Part shown: piece after piece, positions 27,890-36,660 of the stretch | How the letters are laid out: each line of letters opens with the position of its first letter | How positions within the stretch are numbered: the stretch's first letter is position 1 | Assembly: GCA_902812455.1 (NCBI GenBank) | Contig: CADDZH010000006.1 | Location: forward strand, 23,579-87,578 | Length of the DNA stretch: 64,000 nucleotides | Source: Chloroflexota bacterium | GTDB taxonomy: Bacteria > Chloroflexota > Ktedonobacteria > Ktedonobacterales > Ktedonobacteraceae | Direction of reading: 5' to 3' | Position numbers and translations under genes: made by a program | Notes under the pieces: model-generated | Databases searched by the model: none | What the model was told of the DNA's origin: nothing | The model's input: only the letters and a program-made list of their open reading frames with translations

Positions 27890-28894
27890 CTATTGTTTTT
27901 GTTCGAGCACCTCTGGATTGAGGATATTGGGCGGGCGCCGGCCATGATGGAAAGCAACGATATTCTCGCTGGCCATCGTTGCCATCTTGGTACGAGTTTC
28001 CAAAGACGCGCTGGCAATATGAGGCACAAGCACCACATTCTCCATTGTCAACAACTCTGGTTCGACAGCAGGCTCATGCTCAAACACATCCAGCCCTGCA
28101 GCCCAGATCGTCCCATCCTGCAGAGCCTTCACCAGCGCTTTTTCATCGACGATGGGGCCGCGCGCGGTATTGATAAGAACAGCCGTGGGCTTCATCATCT
28201 TCAGTTCGCGCTCGCCAATCAAATGATGGGTCGAGGGCACGTAGGGCGTGTGGATGCTGATAAAATCAGACTGTTTGAGCACCTCTTCCATTGGCATGTA
28301 CGTCACGTGATATTTTGCCTCGTCTTCGGGTGACATGCGAGCCACATCATAGTACAGCACTTTCATCTCAAAGCCGCTGGCCCGTTGGGCGACAAGTTTG
28401 CCAATACGGCCCGCGCCGATCAAACCGAGTGTAGCATGATGGACATCCATGCCGCAAAACAGCAATGGTCCCCACCCTTTATACTTGCCGGCTCGCAAAA
28501 AGCGCTCAGCTTCGGGTATGCGGCGTGCGGTAGCCATCAAGAGGGCAAAAGCAAAATCGGCGGTCGTATCTGAGAGGACGCCCGGCGTGTTACTCACGGC
28601 TATGCCGAGGCGTGTGGCCGTTTCAAGATCGATATTATTGAAGCCAACCGCCATGTTTGCGATCATTTTCAGGCGGGGAGTGCCGGCGGCACAGGCTTCC
28701 AGGAACCTGGCATCGATATTGTCGGTGAGCAGGCAATAGATATAATCGTGTCCTGGCCCCCTGCGCAATAGCTCCTCGTAGGGCCAGATGACACCCTCTT
28801 CCATATTCGCCTCGACATCGCCGATGGCTTCAAGCGGTGGATATGCAGGATCGGGTACCTTTTGTGTGACGAGAATTTTTGGGCGATCTGCCAT
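27890..28894 (-). CDS. D-2-hydroxyacid dehydrogenase (glyoxylate/hydroxypyruvate reductase type)
   Basis: 334 aa. NAD(P)H-dependent reduction of 2-oxo acids; the GyaR/GRHPR branch is likely. It has the nucleotide-binding loop LGLIGAGRIGKLVAQRA (~150-166), the substrate Arg in NTARGPIVDE, the catalytic Glu in DVFEHEP and the His in VLVPHIASA. ATG 28894 has AGGAGGTC 5-8 bases upstream; the longer open frame above it is not needed. It probably heads the operon with the two small genes downstream. Confidence 0.9.
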   Translation of the reverse strand: MADRPKILVTQKVPDPAYPPLEAIGDVEANMEEGVIWPYEELLRRGPGHDYIYCLLTDNIDARFLEACAAGTPRLKMIANMAVGFNNIDLETATRLGIAVSNTPGVLSDTTADFAFALLMATARRIPEAERFLRAGKYKGWGPLLFCGMDVHHATLGLIGAGRIGKLVAQRASGFEMKVLYYDVARMSPEDEAKYHVTYMPMEEVLKQSDFISIHTPYVPSTHHLIGERELKMMKPTAVLINTARGPIVDEKALVKALQDGTIWAAGLDVFEHEPAVEPELLTMENVVLVPHIASASLETRTKMATMASENIVAFHHGRRPPNILNPEVLEQKQ

Positions 28895-28969
28895 AATGAC
28901 CTCCTGAAAAATAAAGATAGTGTTCTTTGTTATTGTATCACGCCGATGCTCTTTGATTTCCATATGGAG

Positions 28970-29173
28970 AGCATGCCCTGTACCCCTTACACTTTTATCC
29001 AGCGTGATAAAGAGGAGAGGATAGACCGGTGCAGCAGGCGTCTTGTTCCACAGTTGCAACGCGAAGGGTACGATGTTCGCTATCGCGAGTTCCCGGGCTT
29101 CCACTATGTCCCATCAAACGTAGTTCGTGAATCGCTGCATTGGTTCCTTGCAAAGGATGAACAGCAGAAGTGA
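28970..29173 (+). pseudogene. Remnant of an alpha/beta-hydrolase esterase (C-terminal part)
   Basis: The frame ending at 29173 encodes RCSRRLVPQLQREGYDVRYR, then EFPGFHYVPSNVVRESLHWFL. This matches the last ~55 residues of an alpha/beta-hydrolase, with the catalytic His in GFHYVP. No nucleophile Ser motif or other upstream domain is present: the 200 bases ahead are the promoter side of the divergent dehydrogenase gene. It is a 5'-truncated relic, and one copy of the 31-bp repeat lies 45 bp downstream. Confidence 0.7.
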
Positions 29174-29217
29174 ATTGCGCCCCTTCGACTTTGTCATGTT
29201 CATGTGACGGGTGAAAG

Positions 29218-29248
29218 CCTGGCCCCCACAAGGGAGGCCACTACATGT
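29218..29248 (+). repeat. 31-bp repeat, copy 1 of 3
   Basis: Identical over 31 bases to 42230-42260 and 57708-57738. It contains an imperfect hairpin, TGGCCCCC/GGGAGGCCA. Confidence 0.95.
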
Positions 29249-29276
29249 CACCAGTCACGTGAAGCTTAGTAGTGTA

Positions 29277-30059
29277 CTACGAACGATTGGTGGTTATGTG
29301 TGCCTCAGCAGCCTGTTTTTCTGCTACCGGAGTACTGGATTGGCCGGCGGCGGGCGTTTCTGGTGGTACAAAGCGGAAGGGTTTGCCAAAACGGCGTTTA
29401 AAGAGCATAGCGAGGGCTGGCCAGCCATCCTTCCACGGATTTAGCTTCTTATCTTTGCGCGGCTTATAGCTAATCGGAACTTCAAGGATCGTATAACCTG
29501 CCTGCAGGATGCAAGCCGTAATTTCCGGCTCGATCTCAAAGCGACGGCCTTCCATTGGTAAGGCATGAGCCAGCGGGCCAGGGATTAGCTTATAGCAGGT
29601 CTCCATGTCGTGAATATGGGAGCCAAAGAGGATATTTGTCATCAGCGTGAGAAAGCGATTGCCCCAGCGCGTGGTAAATTTCTGCGGAGCCAGATTGCGA
29701 CGCCCATACACAGCAGTTTTACTATTGCCCGCCTCTTGCCACTTGCGTACCAGCGCCGGAATGTCCTGGGGGTCGTACTCCATGTCGGCATCCTGTACGA
29801 TCACCAGGTCGCCGCTGACCCGATCAAAGCCTGTCCACAGCCCTGCACCTTTTCCTTGATTAAGACTATGGCGAACAAAATGATAGGTATTGAATGGCTC
29901 CCTGGTACGCAGTTCCTGTAAAATATCCCATGTACGATCGGTAGATGCATCATCCACGACCACCACTTCCAGATCGAGGGGAACTCGAGCAAGTGATTCA
30001 AGCACATGAGCCACTGTTTCTTCTTCATTATAAACTGGCACGACCACTGAAACTCGCAT
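29277..30059 (-). CDS. GT2 glycosyltransferase (dolichol-phosphate mannosyltransferase-like)
   Basis: 260-aa soluble GT-A enzyme that likely moves a sugar from a nucleotide sugar to a lipid carrier. It has VSVVVPVYNEEETVAHVL at the N terminus, VVVDDASTDRT, and the metal-binding IVQDADMEYDP (DxD-type, ~90-100). It also has GSHIHDMETCYKLIPG and the late motif RRFEIEPEITA. There is no C-terminal TM pair, only a polar tail. The start is ATG 30059. The neighbours are unrelated. Confidence 0.88.
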   Translation of the reverse strand: MRVSVVVPVYNEEETVAHVLESLARVPLDLEVVVVDDASTDRTWDILQELRTREPFNTYHFVRHSLNQGKGAGLWTGFDRVSGDLVIVQDADMEYDPQDIPALVRKWQEAGNSKTAVYGRRNLAPQKFTTRWGNRFLTLMTNILFGSHIHDMETCYKLIPGPLAHALPMEGRRFEIEPEITACILQAGYTILEVPISYKPRKDKKLNPWKDGWPALAMLFKRRFGKPFRFVPPETPAAGQSSTPVAEKQAAEAHITTNRS

Positions 30060-30238
30060 ATGTTATACCTCATTTCGCTGGGAGTATACCGGTAGATTCA
30101 CAGCATTGAGCATACTGGGAAACTCCTCTTGAATCGCAACCTATGTACATACACGAACGAGCGATATAAAAAGATAGCAAAATCAAACCCTCTTTTCTAA
30201 TACAACGAACGAATCACGAAAAAGAATAGCAGTAAGTG

Positions 30239-31621
30239 CTATTTCCATACCTGGATGGTACCATTTGTGAGCGCAACAATCAGGCTGCGTTCCGTAAAAT
30301 GCAGCGCGCTGATTTGCCAGGGATGATACAGCTTCTGGAGAATGCGGCCTTCCTGTATCGACCACAGGTCAACAACGCCTTCATTGGCTTCACTATCCTC
30401 ACGAGCAACCGCGAGCCAGTGAGCACGGGGAGCAATGGCTAACTTCGCGCTGCCTTCCATTGTCCCGCACGGCAATTCATGGAATGTGCCGCTGCGGGTA
30501 TTATACAAGCGTATTTTAGAACCCATATAGACCAGGGCAAGCATAATGGCATCCTGCGTGACAGCATAGGGAGGAGTATAGCCTGCACAACGCCCTAATA
30601 GCACCGAGGAGAAAATTTGCGGGCGTATTTTCTTCCCGAAGCGCGCTCGTGCCGCGAGGTTCCAGCGGCGCGAAATAGCCATCTCTTCCGCTTCACCTGG
30701 CACATGAGCGCAGGAAAGGGTAAGCAATGTTTGGGCGTCTCCTGCTAAGGCTCGCAAGCGTATGGCCCAGAACTGGCGTTTCTCGATCTCTTCTTCTGTG
30801 CAGGCCAGCGGCTCATTCAGCGCTTCAGCAGGCTCTTCCAGGATATGGCTGAGTACGTCTGTCCCGCGCACGCCTAATGCACGCGGGCCGTAAATATCAG
30901 CCGGAAGCAGGGGCAACGCCATCGTTACCATATGCCTCCCATCAGGCAAGTCGCGCAGCACTACATCCAGCGAGTAATGAGCCGAGACAGCACGCTGCTC
31001 CAATGAGTAACTCCAGAGTAGCTTACCATCGTGTGTATCCCATATATGCAATCCCGCTCTGCCCCAGCCTGCCAGCACTTTCCCAGAAGGTGAAAACCGC
31101 AGTTCCCGCAGCGATTCGACAGTGAGAGCAGGGTCTGCTGCAAACTGGGTGCTTGCCCGCTTGCTCGCGGTTTGCCAGAGCAAGCCTTTTCCATCGAGCG
31201 TGCCAGCAGCAACAAGCAATCCCTGGTCTGTCTGTACGCTGCTGAGAGCGGAGACGACGCCGAGCGTTGAGTGAAGAACCGGCCCAGTCTGGAGCGGGCC
31301 TTTGGTGCTAAAGATGCTCAGGCCAGAAAATTCGAGATCATCCGAAAGATCATAGCGACGTGTCACAGGGCGCGGGCGAACCAGGCCGCCTTTGCGGAAA
31401 TCGATCACGCCGCCGAGGATGGTATCGTAGTTGAGGCGCTTCTCCGGGTCACTCAAAACATCATACGCGCGGTTGATGCGCTTCATCTGTATCGCGCCTT
31501 GCGGGCCAGCGATATCAGGATGGTATTGCCGGGCGAGTTGCCGGTAAGCGCGTTTGATAGTATCGCTATCAGCATCTCTGGGGACGCCCAAAATGGCGTA
31601 ATAATTGTCAGGTGCATCCAT
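30239..31621 (-). CDS. DnaJ-domain protein fused to WD40-like propeller
   Basis: 460 aa. The N-terminal J domain (~6-70) has the catalytic HPD in [11 protein letters not shown] and ends in [11 protein letters not shown]. The remaining ~370 residues form WD-like repeats such as [38 protein letters not shown] and [14 protein letters not shown]. It lacks the G/F-rich and zinc-finger regions of true DnaJ. It likely recruits a DnaK to a specific partner held by the propeller. ATG 31621 is the start. It is single and divergent from the FNT channel gene. Confidence 0.82.
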   Translation of the reverse strand: MDAPDNYYAILGVPRDADSDTIKRAYRQLARQYHPDIAGPQGAIQMKRINRAYDVLSDPEKRLNYDTILGGVIDFRKGGLVRPRPVTRRYDLSDDLEFSGLSIFSTKGPLQTGPVLHSTLGVVSALSSVQTDQGLLVAAGTLDGKGLLWQTASKRASTQFAADPALTVESLRELRFSPSGKVLAGWGRAGLHIWDTHDGKLLWSYSLEQRAVSAHYSLDVVLRDLPDGRHMVTMALPLLPADIYGPRALGVRGTDVLSHILEEPAEALNEPLACTEEEIEKRQFWAIRLRALAGDAQTLLTLSCAHVPGEAEEMAISRRWNLAARARFGKKIRPQIFSSVLLGRCAGYTPPYAVTQDAIMLALVYMGSKIRLYNTRSGTFHELPCGTMEGSAKLAIAPRAHWLAVAREDSEANEGVVDLWSIQEGRILQKLYHPWQISALHFTERSLIVALTNGTIQVWK

Positions 31622-31796
31622 GCTCTATATTTTATGAGCAATAGAGCGCCCTGGCAAGCAGAAGGGCACGGCAGGGCGTATGAAATAGGTGTCGCCTGTA
31701 TCAATTTGATGATTTGCTGCGTGTTGAGATAAGCAATCGCCTGGAATATTCCAGGCCAGGAACTGAACAGGCCCACAGAAGATAAGGAGAATAGGA

Positions 31797-32708
31797 ATGA
31801 ACGAAAAGCCACGTGGAGGAGATGGGGCAGAAACGATTTTTGTAGAGAAGCCAGAAGAGCCAGCAGTGGCAGCATCTTCTACCACAAGCAGGGTCCCGGA
31901 ATTGAGCAGGACAGAGCGCAGGGAGGTCTCGCGGCGGGCAAGTATCAGTGTGGTCGTTGTCCATGAGACAGTGCGCGAGGAAGGCGAGAGAGAGCTACAA
32001 CGGCCCCCTGCTGCTCTGGCATGGTCTGGCCTGGCTGCAGGGCTTTCAATGGGCTTTTCGCTGGTGGCTCAGGGGCTACTCCATGCTTACTTGCCTGATA
32101 TGGTCTGGCGCCCGTTAATAGAGAATCTGGGGTATAGCCTGGGCTTTGTGATCGTGGTCCTGGGCAGGCAACAACTGTTCACCGAGAACACGCTCACGGT
32201 CATTTTGCCCTTATTAGCCCGCCGCACCTGGCATACCTTTATGAAGGTACTACGGCTCTGGACGATAGTCCTGGTGGCCAATTTGCTGGGAGCGCTGCTT
32301 TTTGCCTTCATTGTGGCACACACGGCTATTTTCCCGTCAAGTATTCAACAAGCCTTTACAGTTGTGGCTCACCATTCACTGCGTGGCGATTTTGGGCTGA
32401 CGATCCTGCGCGGCATATTCGCCGGGTGGTTGATCGCGCTGATGGTCTGGCTCCTGCCAGCCTCAGAAGGGACACGCCTGCACATTATCATCTTGATCAC
32501 CTACATTGTGGCGCTTGGCGGATTTGCACACATTATCGCCGGCTCGGTTGATGTGCTCTACCTGGTAAATGTTGGAGCCATTTCCTGGCTCACCTACTTT
32601 GTGGGTTTCATGCTGCCAACCCTGATCGGAAACATTATTGGCGGGGTATCGCTGGTAGCGGCCATCAATTTCGCCCAGGTGGCAGCCGAGGCGACGGGGA
32701 GCGCCTAG
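31797..32708 (+). CDS. Formate/nitrite transporter (FNT) family channel
   Basis: 303 aa with a ~70-residue polar, acidic cytoplasmic N terminus, then six TM helices. Family features are AAGLSMGFSLVAQG in TM1, GRQQLFTENTLT after TM2 and the second-half repeat RGIFAGWLIALMVWL. It resembles the YfdC-like FNT branch, so the anion carried is not clear. The ribosome site is AAGGAGAATAGGA. It is followed by the disrupted alkA fragment on the other strand. Confidence 0.85.
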   Translation: MNEKPRGGDGAETIFVEKPEEPAVAASSTTSRVPELSRTERREVSRRASISVVVVHETVREEGERELQRPPAALAWSGLAAGLSMGFSLVAQGLLHAYLPDMVWRPLIENLGYSLGFVIVVLGRQQLFTENTLTVILPLLARRTWHTFMKVLRLWTIVLVANLLGALLFAFIVAHTAIFPSSIQQAFTVVAHHSLRGDFGLTILRGIFAGWLIALMVWLLPASEGTRLHIIILITYIVALGGFAHIIAGSVDVLYLVNVGAISWLTYFVGFMLPTLIGNIIGGVSLVAAINFAQVAAEATGSA

Positions 32709-32724
32709 TAAAATTTGATGGCGG

Positions 32725-32947
32725 TCATAAAGAGACGATACGGGTGCGCGGGCGCTCGTTGCGCTGCGAAAGGCGGCGCAAACGCCACATATACCAGGTG
32801 GCAATGGTGCGGTAGGGGCGCCAGGTTTCACCTCGCGCCAGCAACTCTTTGCGTGTTGGACGCGCTTCTAAACCATACGCCTCGCGCACGCCTTCGACAA
32901 AACCTAGATCATCAACGGGCAGCACGTCAAGACGCGATAGAGAGAAA
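32725..32947 (-). pseudogene. alkA: alkA 3' fragment (C-terminal part of disrupted 3-methyladenine glycosylase)
   Basis: Minus-strand frame ending at a TGA at 32725-32727. It reads IFSLSRLDVLPVDDLGF, then VREAYGLEARPTRKELLARG and WRPYRTIATWYMWR, which is the C-terminal third of an AlkA-type HhH-GPD glycosylase, including the catalytic Asp of PVDDLG. It lacks its own start region: upstream of codon IF the DNA changes to the mobile element. It joins in frame to the fragment at 41762-42202. Confidence 0.93.
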
Positions 32948-32967
32948 ATTAAGATATTCTCCCTACT
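32948..32967. other. Left attachment half-site (element end)
   Basis: Core AT at 32948-32949, then TAAGATATTCTCCCTACTTT inward. It is an inverted partner of the right end. The crossover position is inferred from the alkA reading frame. Confidence 0.75.
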
Positions 32968-33038
32968 TTTGTCTTTGCGATGTTGTATCCGACTTGCAAC
33001 GGATATTTAACTAGTGACAGATGAAAGAGAGGAGAACC

Positions 33039-34424
33039 ATGAAAAACTTCTTGATCGGGCTATTAACCTTAGTTCTACTTGGATTAACGATAGCCCTGCT
33101 TATCGTAGGGCATGAGGCATTGTTCAGTACAGCACCGTTGTTTGTGCTGCTGCTAGAAGGAATAGCCGTTTACTGTATCGTAGCAGGGGTGATAGGACTC
33201 ACCATACACCTAATTCACCGTGAACGGCTGTATGCTGAACGCTACCGATTTGAAACCTATCGGCTAGAACCAATTGGAGCTAACTACCCTGCTGTTTATA
33301 ACCAGGGTACCATCATTCAGGCTAGCCCTGGCATTCTACCGCAACCTGTGCCACATACGGTCAACTATGCGCCCAAGATAACCTATCCCTCGCCTGTGCC
33401 TGCTCTAGACTCAATACAGGGAGCAATACCACCCCTACCCCCGCTACTCCCTAAGCCCTTGCCCTTCTCAACTATCATCGAGAATGTTTCAATGCGTTCT
33501 CTTTGTTTAGGTTGTGGTGTTGAGGGAGCTATCTATGGGAGCATTGACGATTTACTGTCTACTGCTATCGTAGGGCGACCAGGAACCGGAAAGACGACGC
33601 TACTACGTTTTGTACTAGCGCAAGTGCTGAAGGTTGGTGGTATGCCTGTACTCCTCGATCCTCATGGCAACATTGCCGATGAATTAGGCGATGTGTTGTC
33701 ATGCTCAGAGACACCTAGAGAGATTGAGGCTACTGCTAGGTGGCTAGAGCAGGAACTTGATAAGCGGCTTGTGCTAAGGAGACAAGGGCAGGCAATGGGT
33801 AACCCTATTCTGCTTCTAGCTGATGAATGGCCTATCATTGCTGCAAGCTCATCAATTGCAGTGAACGTGATGCAGAGAATTGTTCTAGAAGGGCGGAAAG
33901 TGGGGATGTATGCCTTGATTAGCGGGCAAGGGCTACCTGCTGCAATATTGAACGGTACACTTGTGAGAGACGCCTTATCGAGTCGGTATGTGTTCCATAC
34001 CACCCCACAACAGGCACGGCTTGCAGGGCTAGATAATGACACAGCGAAGGAACTGCTAAGCGCACTGGATACAGCAGGAGCAGGGAAAGCTATCCTAGCA
34101 AGCGCAAGATTAAAGCCTGAGATTGTAGCTATTCCAGATACGACGACGGCTGATATCCGTTCTTGCATTGTCGATAGTAGTGTCAATGTTCCTAGTGGTT
34201 CCTTAGCCCGTCCCCCCGCTTTACAGGCTGTTCCACGTGTTTCTGAGCAAAAGACATTTTACCCACAAAACATCTCTTCTCAGGAACGGGAGCAGATCAT
34301 AAACCTTGCGAAGCAGGGAGTAAAAAGGCGTGACATGTGTGAGAAGCTAGGGAAGGGAAAAGCGTACTATCCGGTTATTAAGACTGTGCTAGATGAATAC
34401 GAGCAGCAGCAGATAGCTAGTTAA
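33039..34424 (+). CDS. FtsK/TraB-like DNA-translocating ATPase
   Basis: 461 aa. Two N-terminal TM helices (~5-27 and ~32-55) are followed by a Pro-rich linker. The motor domain has Walker A VGRPGTGKTTLLR (~176-188) and Walker B ILLLADEWP (~256-264). A C-terminal HTH (REQIINLAKQGVKRRDMCEK, ~405-425) ends the protein. The order TM / FtsK-type motor / DNA-binding tail is like TraB of actinomycete conjugative elements, which pumps double-stranded DNA between cells, and like short FtsK proteins. ATG 33039 has AGAGGAG upstream; 33021 is in frame. It is the first gene of the element. Confidence 0.75.
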   Translation: MKNFLIGLLTLVLLGLTIALLIVGHEALFSTAPLFVLLLEGIAVYCIVAGVIGLTIHLIHRERLYAERYRFETYRLEPIGANYPAVYNQGTIIQASPGILPQPVPHTVNYAPKITYPSPVPALDSIQGAIPPLPPLLPKPLPFSTIIENVSMRSLCLGCGVEGAIYGSIDDLLSTAIVGRPGTGKTTLLRFVLAQVLKVGGMPVLLDPHGNIADELGDVLSCSETPREIEATARWLEQELDKRLVLRRQGQAMGNPILLLADEWPIIAASSSIAVNVMQRIVLEGRKVGMYALISGQGLPAAILNGTLVRDALSSRYVFHTTPQQARLAGLDNDTAKELLSALDTAGAGKAILASARLKPEIVAIPDTTTADIRSCIVDSSVNVPSGSLARPPALQAVPRVSEQKTFYPQNISSQEREQIINLAKQGVKRRDMCEKLGKGKAYYPVIKTVLDEYEQQQIAS

Positions 34425-34443
34425 GGCTAGTGACTGTTGAGGG

Positions 34444-34484
34444 AAGACGGCGGCTTAGGAGTTAGGCTGTCGTCTTTCTTTTTG
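34444..34484 (+). terminator. Rho-independent terminator after the FtsK-like gene
   Basis: AAGACGGCGGCTTA pairs with TAGGCTGTCGTCTT through a few G-U pairs, then TCTTTCTTTTT. Confidence 0.75.
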
Positions 34485-34738
34485 TGCAAGAGCAAGCAGG
34501 CAATTAAAGCAATAACGAGTATACGGGCGGGCTTGAAAAATGTCAAGTTTTTGTCTAATCCCATTGTATAATATCTATAGGAGTATTATTCTTCTCTGCT
34601 CTCTTGTTTCCCATAAAACCACTTGCAGGCATTCTATGCCATTCAGCAAGCGACCGGAATAAAAAGCGAGCAGGCAGTGTTTTCTGTTGTAGAGATGATA
34701 TAGTATTATCTCTATTCACAAGTAAAGGAGTTTAGAAC
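34485..34738. promoter_or_regulatory. Intergenic control region with two palindromes
   Basis: No gene is seen. ATAATA/TATTAT lie at 34566-34587, and a 23-bp near-palindrome AGAGATGATA-TAG-TATTATCTCT at 34691-34713. The second is just upstream of the AAAGGAG and start of the HTH gene and overlaps where its promoter should be, so it is a good operator candidate. Confidence 0.55.
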
Positions 34739-34951
34739 ATGAGTACAGAACTTTCATTAAGGCAAGCGAGCAAAGCGATAGGCGTACCCTATATCACTGT
34801 CATGAGTTATGACTTGAAGATACGGGGCGGATTACCAACGAAACGAGCAGGCAACGCAAGAATGATCAATCCAGAAACCTTAAGGCGTGTGTTGAAGGAT
34901 GCAGGGTATCGCTTTACAGAGCCTCAGGAACAGGAAAAGGCCCTAGCGTAA
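34739..34951 (+). CDS. Small HTH (MerR/excisionase-like) regulator
   Basis: 70 aa. The HTH LSLRQASKAIGVPYITVMSY (~5-24) and the following RGGLPTKRAGNARMINPETL resemble the DNA-binding wing of MerR-like or excisionase proteins. AAAGGAG lies 9 bases before ATG. It is the first gene after the palindromic control region, so it is probably autoregulated. It is cotranscribed with the RepA-like ATPase 95 bp downstream. Confidence 0.75.
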   Translation: MSTELSLRQASKAIGVPYITVMSYDLKIRGGLPTKRAGNARMINPETLRRVLKDAGYRFTEPQEQEKALA

Positions 34952-35046
34952 GCCAGGGCCTCTAGAAGTAAATCGCCTTATACATCTCACACATGTATCA
35001 GGCTAGTGTTAGCGGACTTGTAGCCCGTAGAAGGATTAACATATCC

Positions 35047-36357
35047 ATGACAGATCATACCACAAAAGACGAAAACAGGCAAGTGGTTAGATATGAGATT
35101 GAACTTGTGTCAGACGTTCAAACAGAAGAGGTAAAATGGTTGTGGAACGGGCGGGTACCATTAGGGAAGCTAGTGCTTATTGACGGCGATCCGACTCTAG
35201 GTAAAAGCACTATCGCCTTTGACTTGGCTGCAAAGGTTACGAGAGGGGAAAGTATGCCCGAAGGCCCCGAAATTGAAGCGGGGGGCGTTGTGCTAATCAC
35301 GCCTGAAGATGATGTAGCCGATACTATTAGACCACGTCTTGAAGCAGCAGGAGCAGATATAACAAAGGTTGCGACGTTAAGCAATGTAACAGTAGTAGAT
35401 GAAAAGGGAGAAAAACATACCCACCCCTTTTTACTTTCTCAAGATATGGAAGCCCTAGAGTTTGCCATTCAAAAGGTTAACGCTAGGTTAGTCGTTATTG
35501 ACCCCGTTATGCATGTACTTAGCGGGAAAACCGACTCACATAGAGATCAGGATGTACGTAAAGCTCTAGGGCCTTTAGTGGAACTCGCAAAGAGAACACC
35601 CTGTTCTGTAGTGTGCGTGATGCATCTCAACAAAGGTCAACACAGTAACGCAATGTATAGAACAAGTGGTTCTATCGCCTTTGTAGCATTAGCACGATCT
35701 ACCTTGAGAGCAGTAGTTGACCCTGATAACCCTGATGAGGGTAGGGTACTCGTTCACTACAAAGGCAACCTAAGTAAACCTGCTGCAAGTTTACGCTATG
35801 AGGTAGTAGACACCCCTAACCACCAGCCCCGTATAAAGTGGTTGGGAGAAAGCACACGTAGCAGAAATGAGCTACTTATGTCTAACGCTGTTTTTTCAGA
35901 TAGCACACAAGACATATTAAGAGTATTCCAAGAGAAGAAAGAGCAGGGAATTAAAGAACTAAGCACAAAAGAGGTAGCAGAGGAGCTAGACAAAGAACCT
36001 AACACGGTGAACAGACAGCTTAACCGATTAGTTGGTAGGGGCCTGTTGGTACGTCCTTCAATGGGCAAGTTTTCGTTACCAGACAGGGCGGGGTTAAACC
36101 TAACCTCTTTGACAGAACAGACTACGTCTGTCATGTCTGAAGTGTCCGGCCTGTCAGAGTCAGACAGACAAGACACGTCTATCAATGTCCGATCAGCACC
36201 AGGCTACGAACTTCTTCAACGCAACAAACAGAACGGCAATCACCCTGCTAGCGTAGTTAGCCCATCACCAGCCAATGGTTATACAAGAGTTACACAAGAA
36301 AGCACATGCGAACACGGGGTACAGGTGATCGAGTGTGAAGAGTGTAGCCCGTTTTGA
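35047..36357 (+). CDS. RepA/RecA-fold ATPase with winged-helix tail
   Basis: 436 aa. RecA-like AAA_25 ATPase: Walker A DGDPTLGKST (~45-54), Walker B RLVVIDPVMHV (~150-160), then CSVVCVMHLNKGQ. The family includes hexameric replicative helicases of RSF1010-type plasmids and phage/ICE ATPases. The C-terminal winged helix (ELSTKEVAEELDKEPNTVNR) suggests origin binding. ATG 35047 is chosen; an earlier in-frame ATG at 34993 is possible. It likely drives autonomous replication of the excised element. Confidence 0.8.
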   Translation: MTDHTTKDENRQVVRYEIELVSDVQTEEVKWLWNGRVPLGKLVLIDGDPTLGKSTIAFDLAAKVTRGESMPEGPEIEAGGVVLITPEDDVADTIRPRLEAAGADITKVATLSNVTVVDEKGEKHTHPFLLSQDMEALEFAIQKVNARLVVIDPVMHVLSGKTDSHRDQDVRKALGPLVELAKRTPCSVVCVMHLNKGQHSNAMYRTSGSIAFVALARSTLRAVVDPDNPDEGRVLVHYKGNLSKPAASLRYEVVDTPNHQPRIKWLGESTRSRNELLMSNAVFSDSTQDILRVFQEKKEQGIKELSTKEVAEELDKEPNTVNRQLNRLVGRGLLVRPSMGKFSLPDRAGLNLTSLTEQTTSVMSEVSGLSESDRQDTSINVRSAPGYELLQRNKQNGNHPASVVSPSPANGYTRVTQESTCEHGVQVIECEECSPF

Positions 36358-36375
36358 GGGAGAGGGGATATAGCG

Positions 36376-36573
36376 ATGATCATCACAGATCATAACCAGG
36401 AACGCGGGGCGTGCTTCTTTTGCAGGTTACCTATTGAAGGAACGTTCATACGCTGGATAGGCCGCGTAACGATTGATCTGCATCCTACTTGTGCTAAACG
36501 GCTAGGAACACGTCTTAGGGAAAGCGTGTACAAGCTGGTGAGCGAGCAGGGCAATACCCAACATCCCATATAG
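36376..36573 (+). CDS. Small zinc-finger-like protein
   Basis: 65 aa with ACFFCRLPIEG and LHPTCAKR, giving a C-x2-C...H-x2-C metal site. It begins 18 bp after the ATPase gene with GAGAGGGG upstream, so it is in the same operon. Function unknown; probably DNA or RNA contact. Confidence 0.65.
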   Translation: MIITDHNQERGACFFCRLPIEGTFIRWIGRVTIDLHPTCAKRLGTRLRESVYKLVSEQGNTQHPI

Positions 36574-36660
36574 GACAATCTTTATACGGCAAGGACGCCT
36601 AACCCCCTTTTATTCACAAGTTATCCACAAAAACAACACATCATAGGAGATTAACTCAAT

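Noticed and set aside
32715..33014. 99-aa plus-strand frame spanning the left element border
   Set aside because: Not a gene of its own: the right part becomes the recombinase tail in the circular form, and the left part is antisense to alkA.
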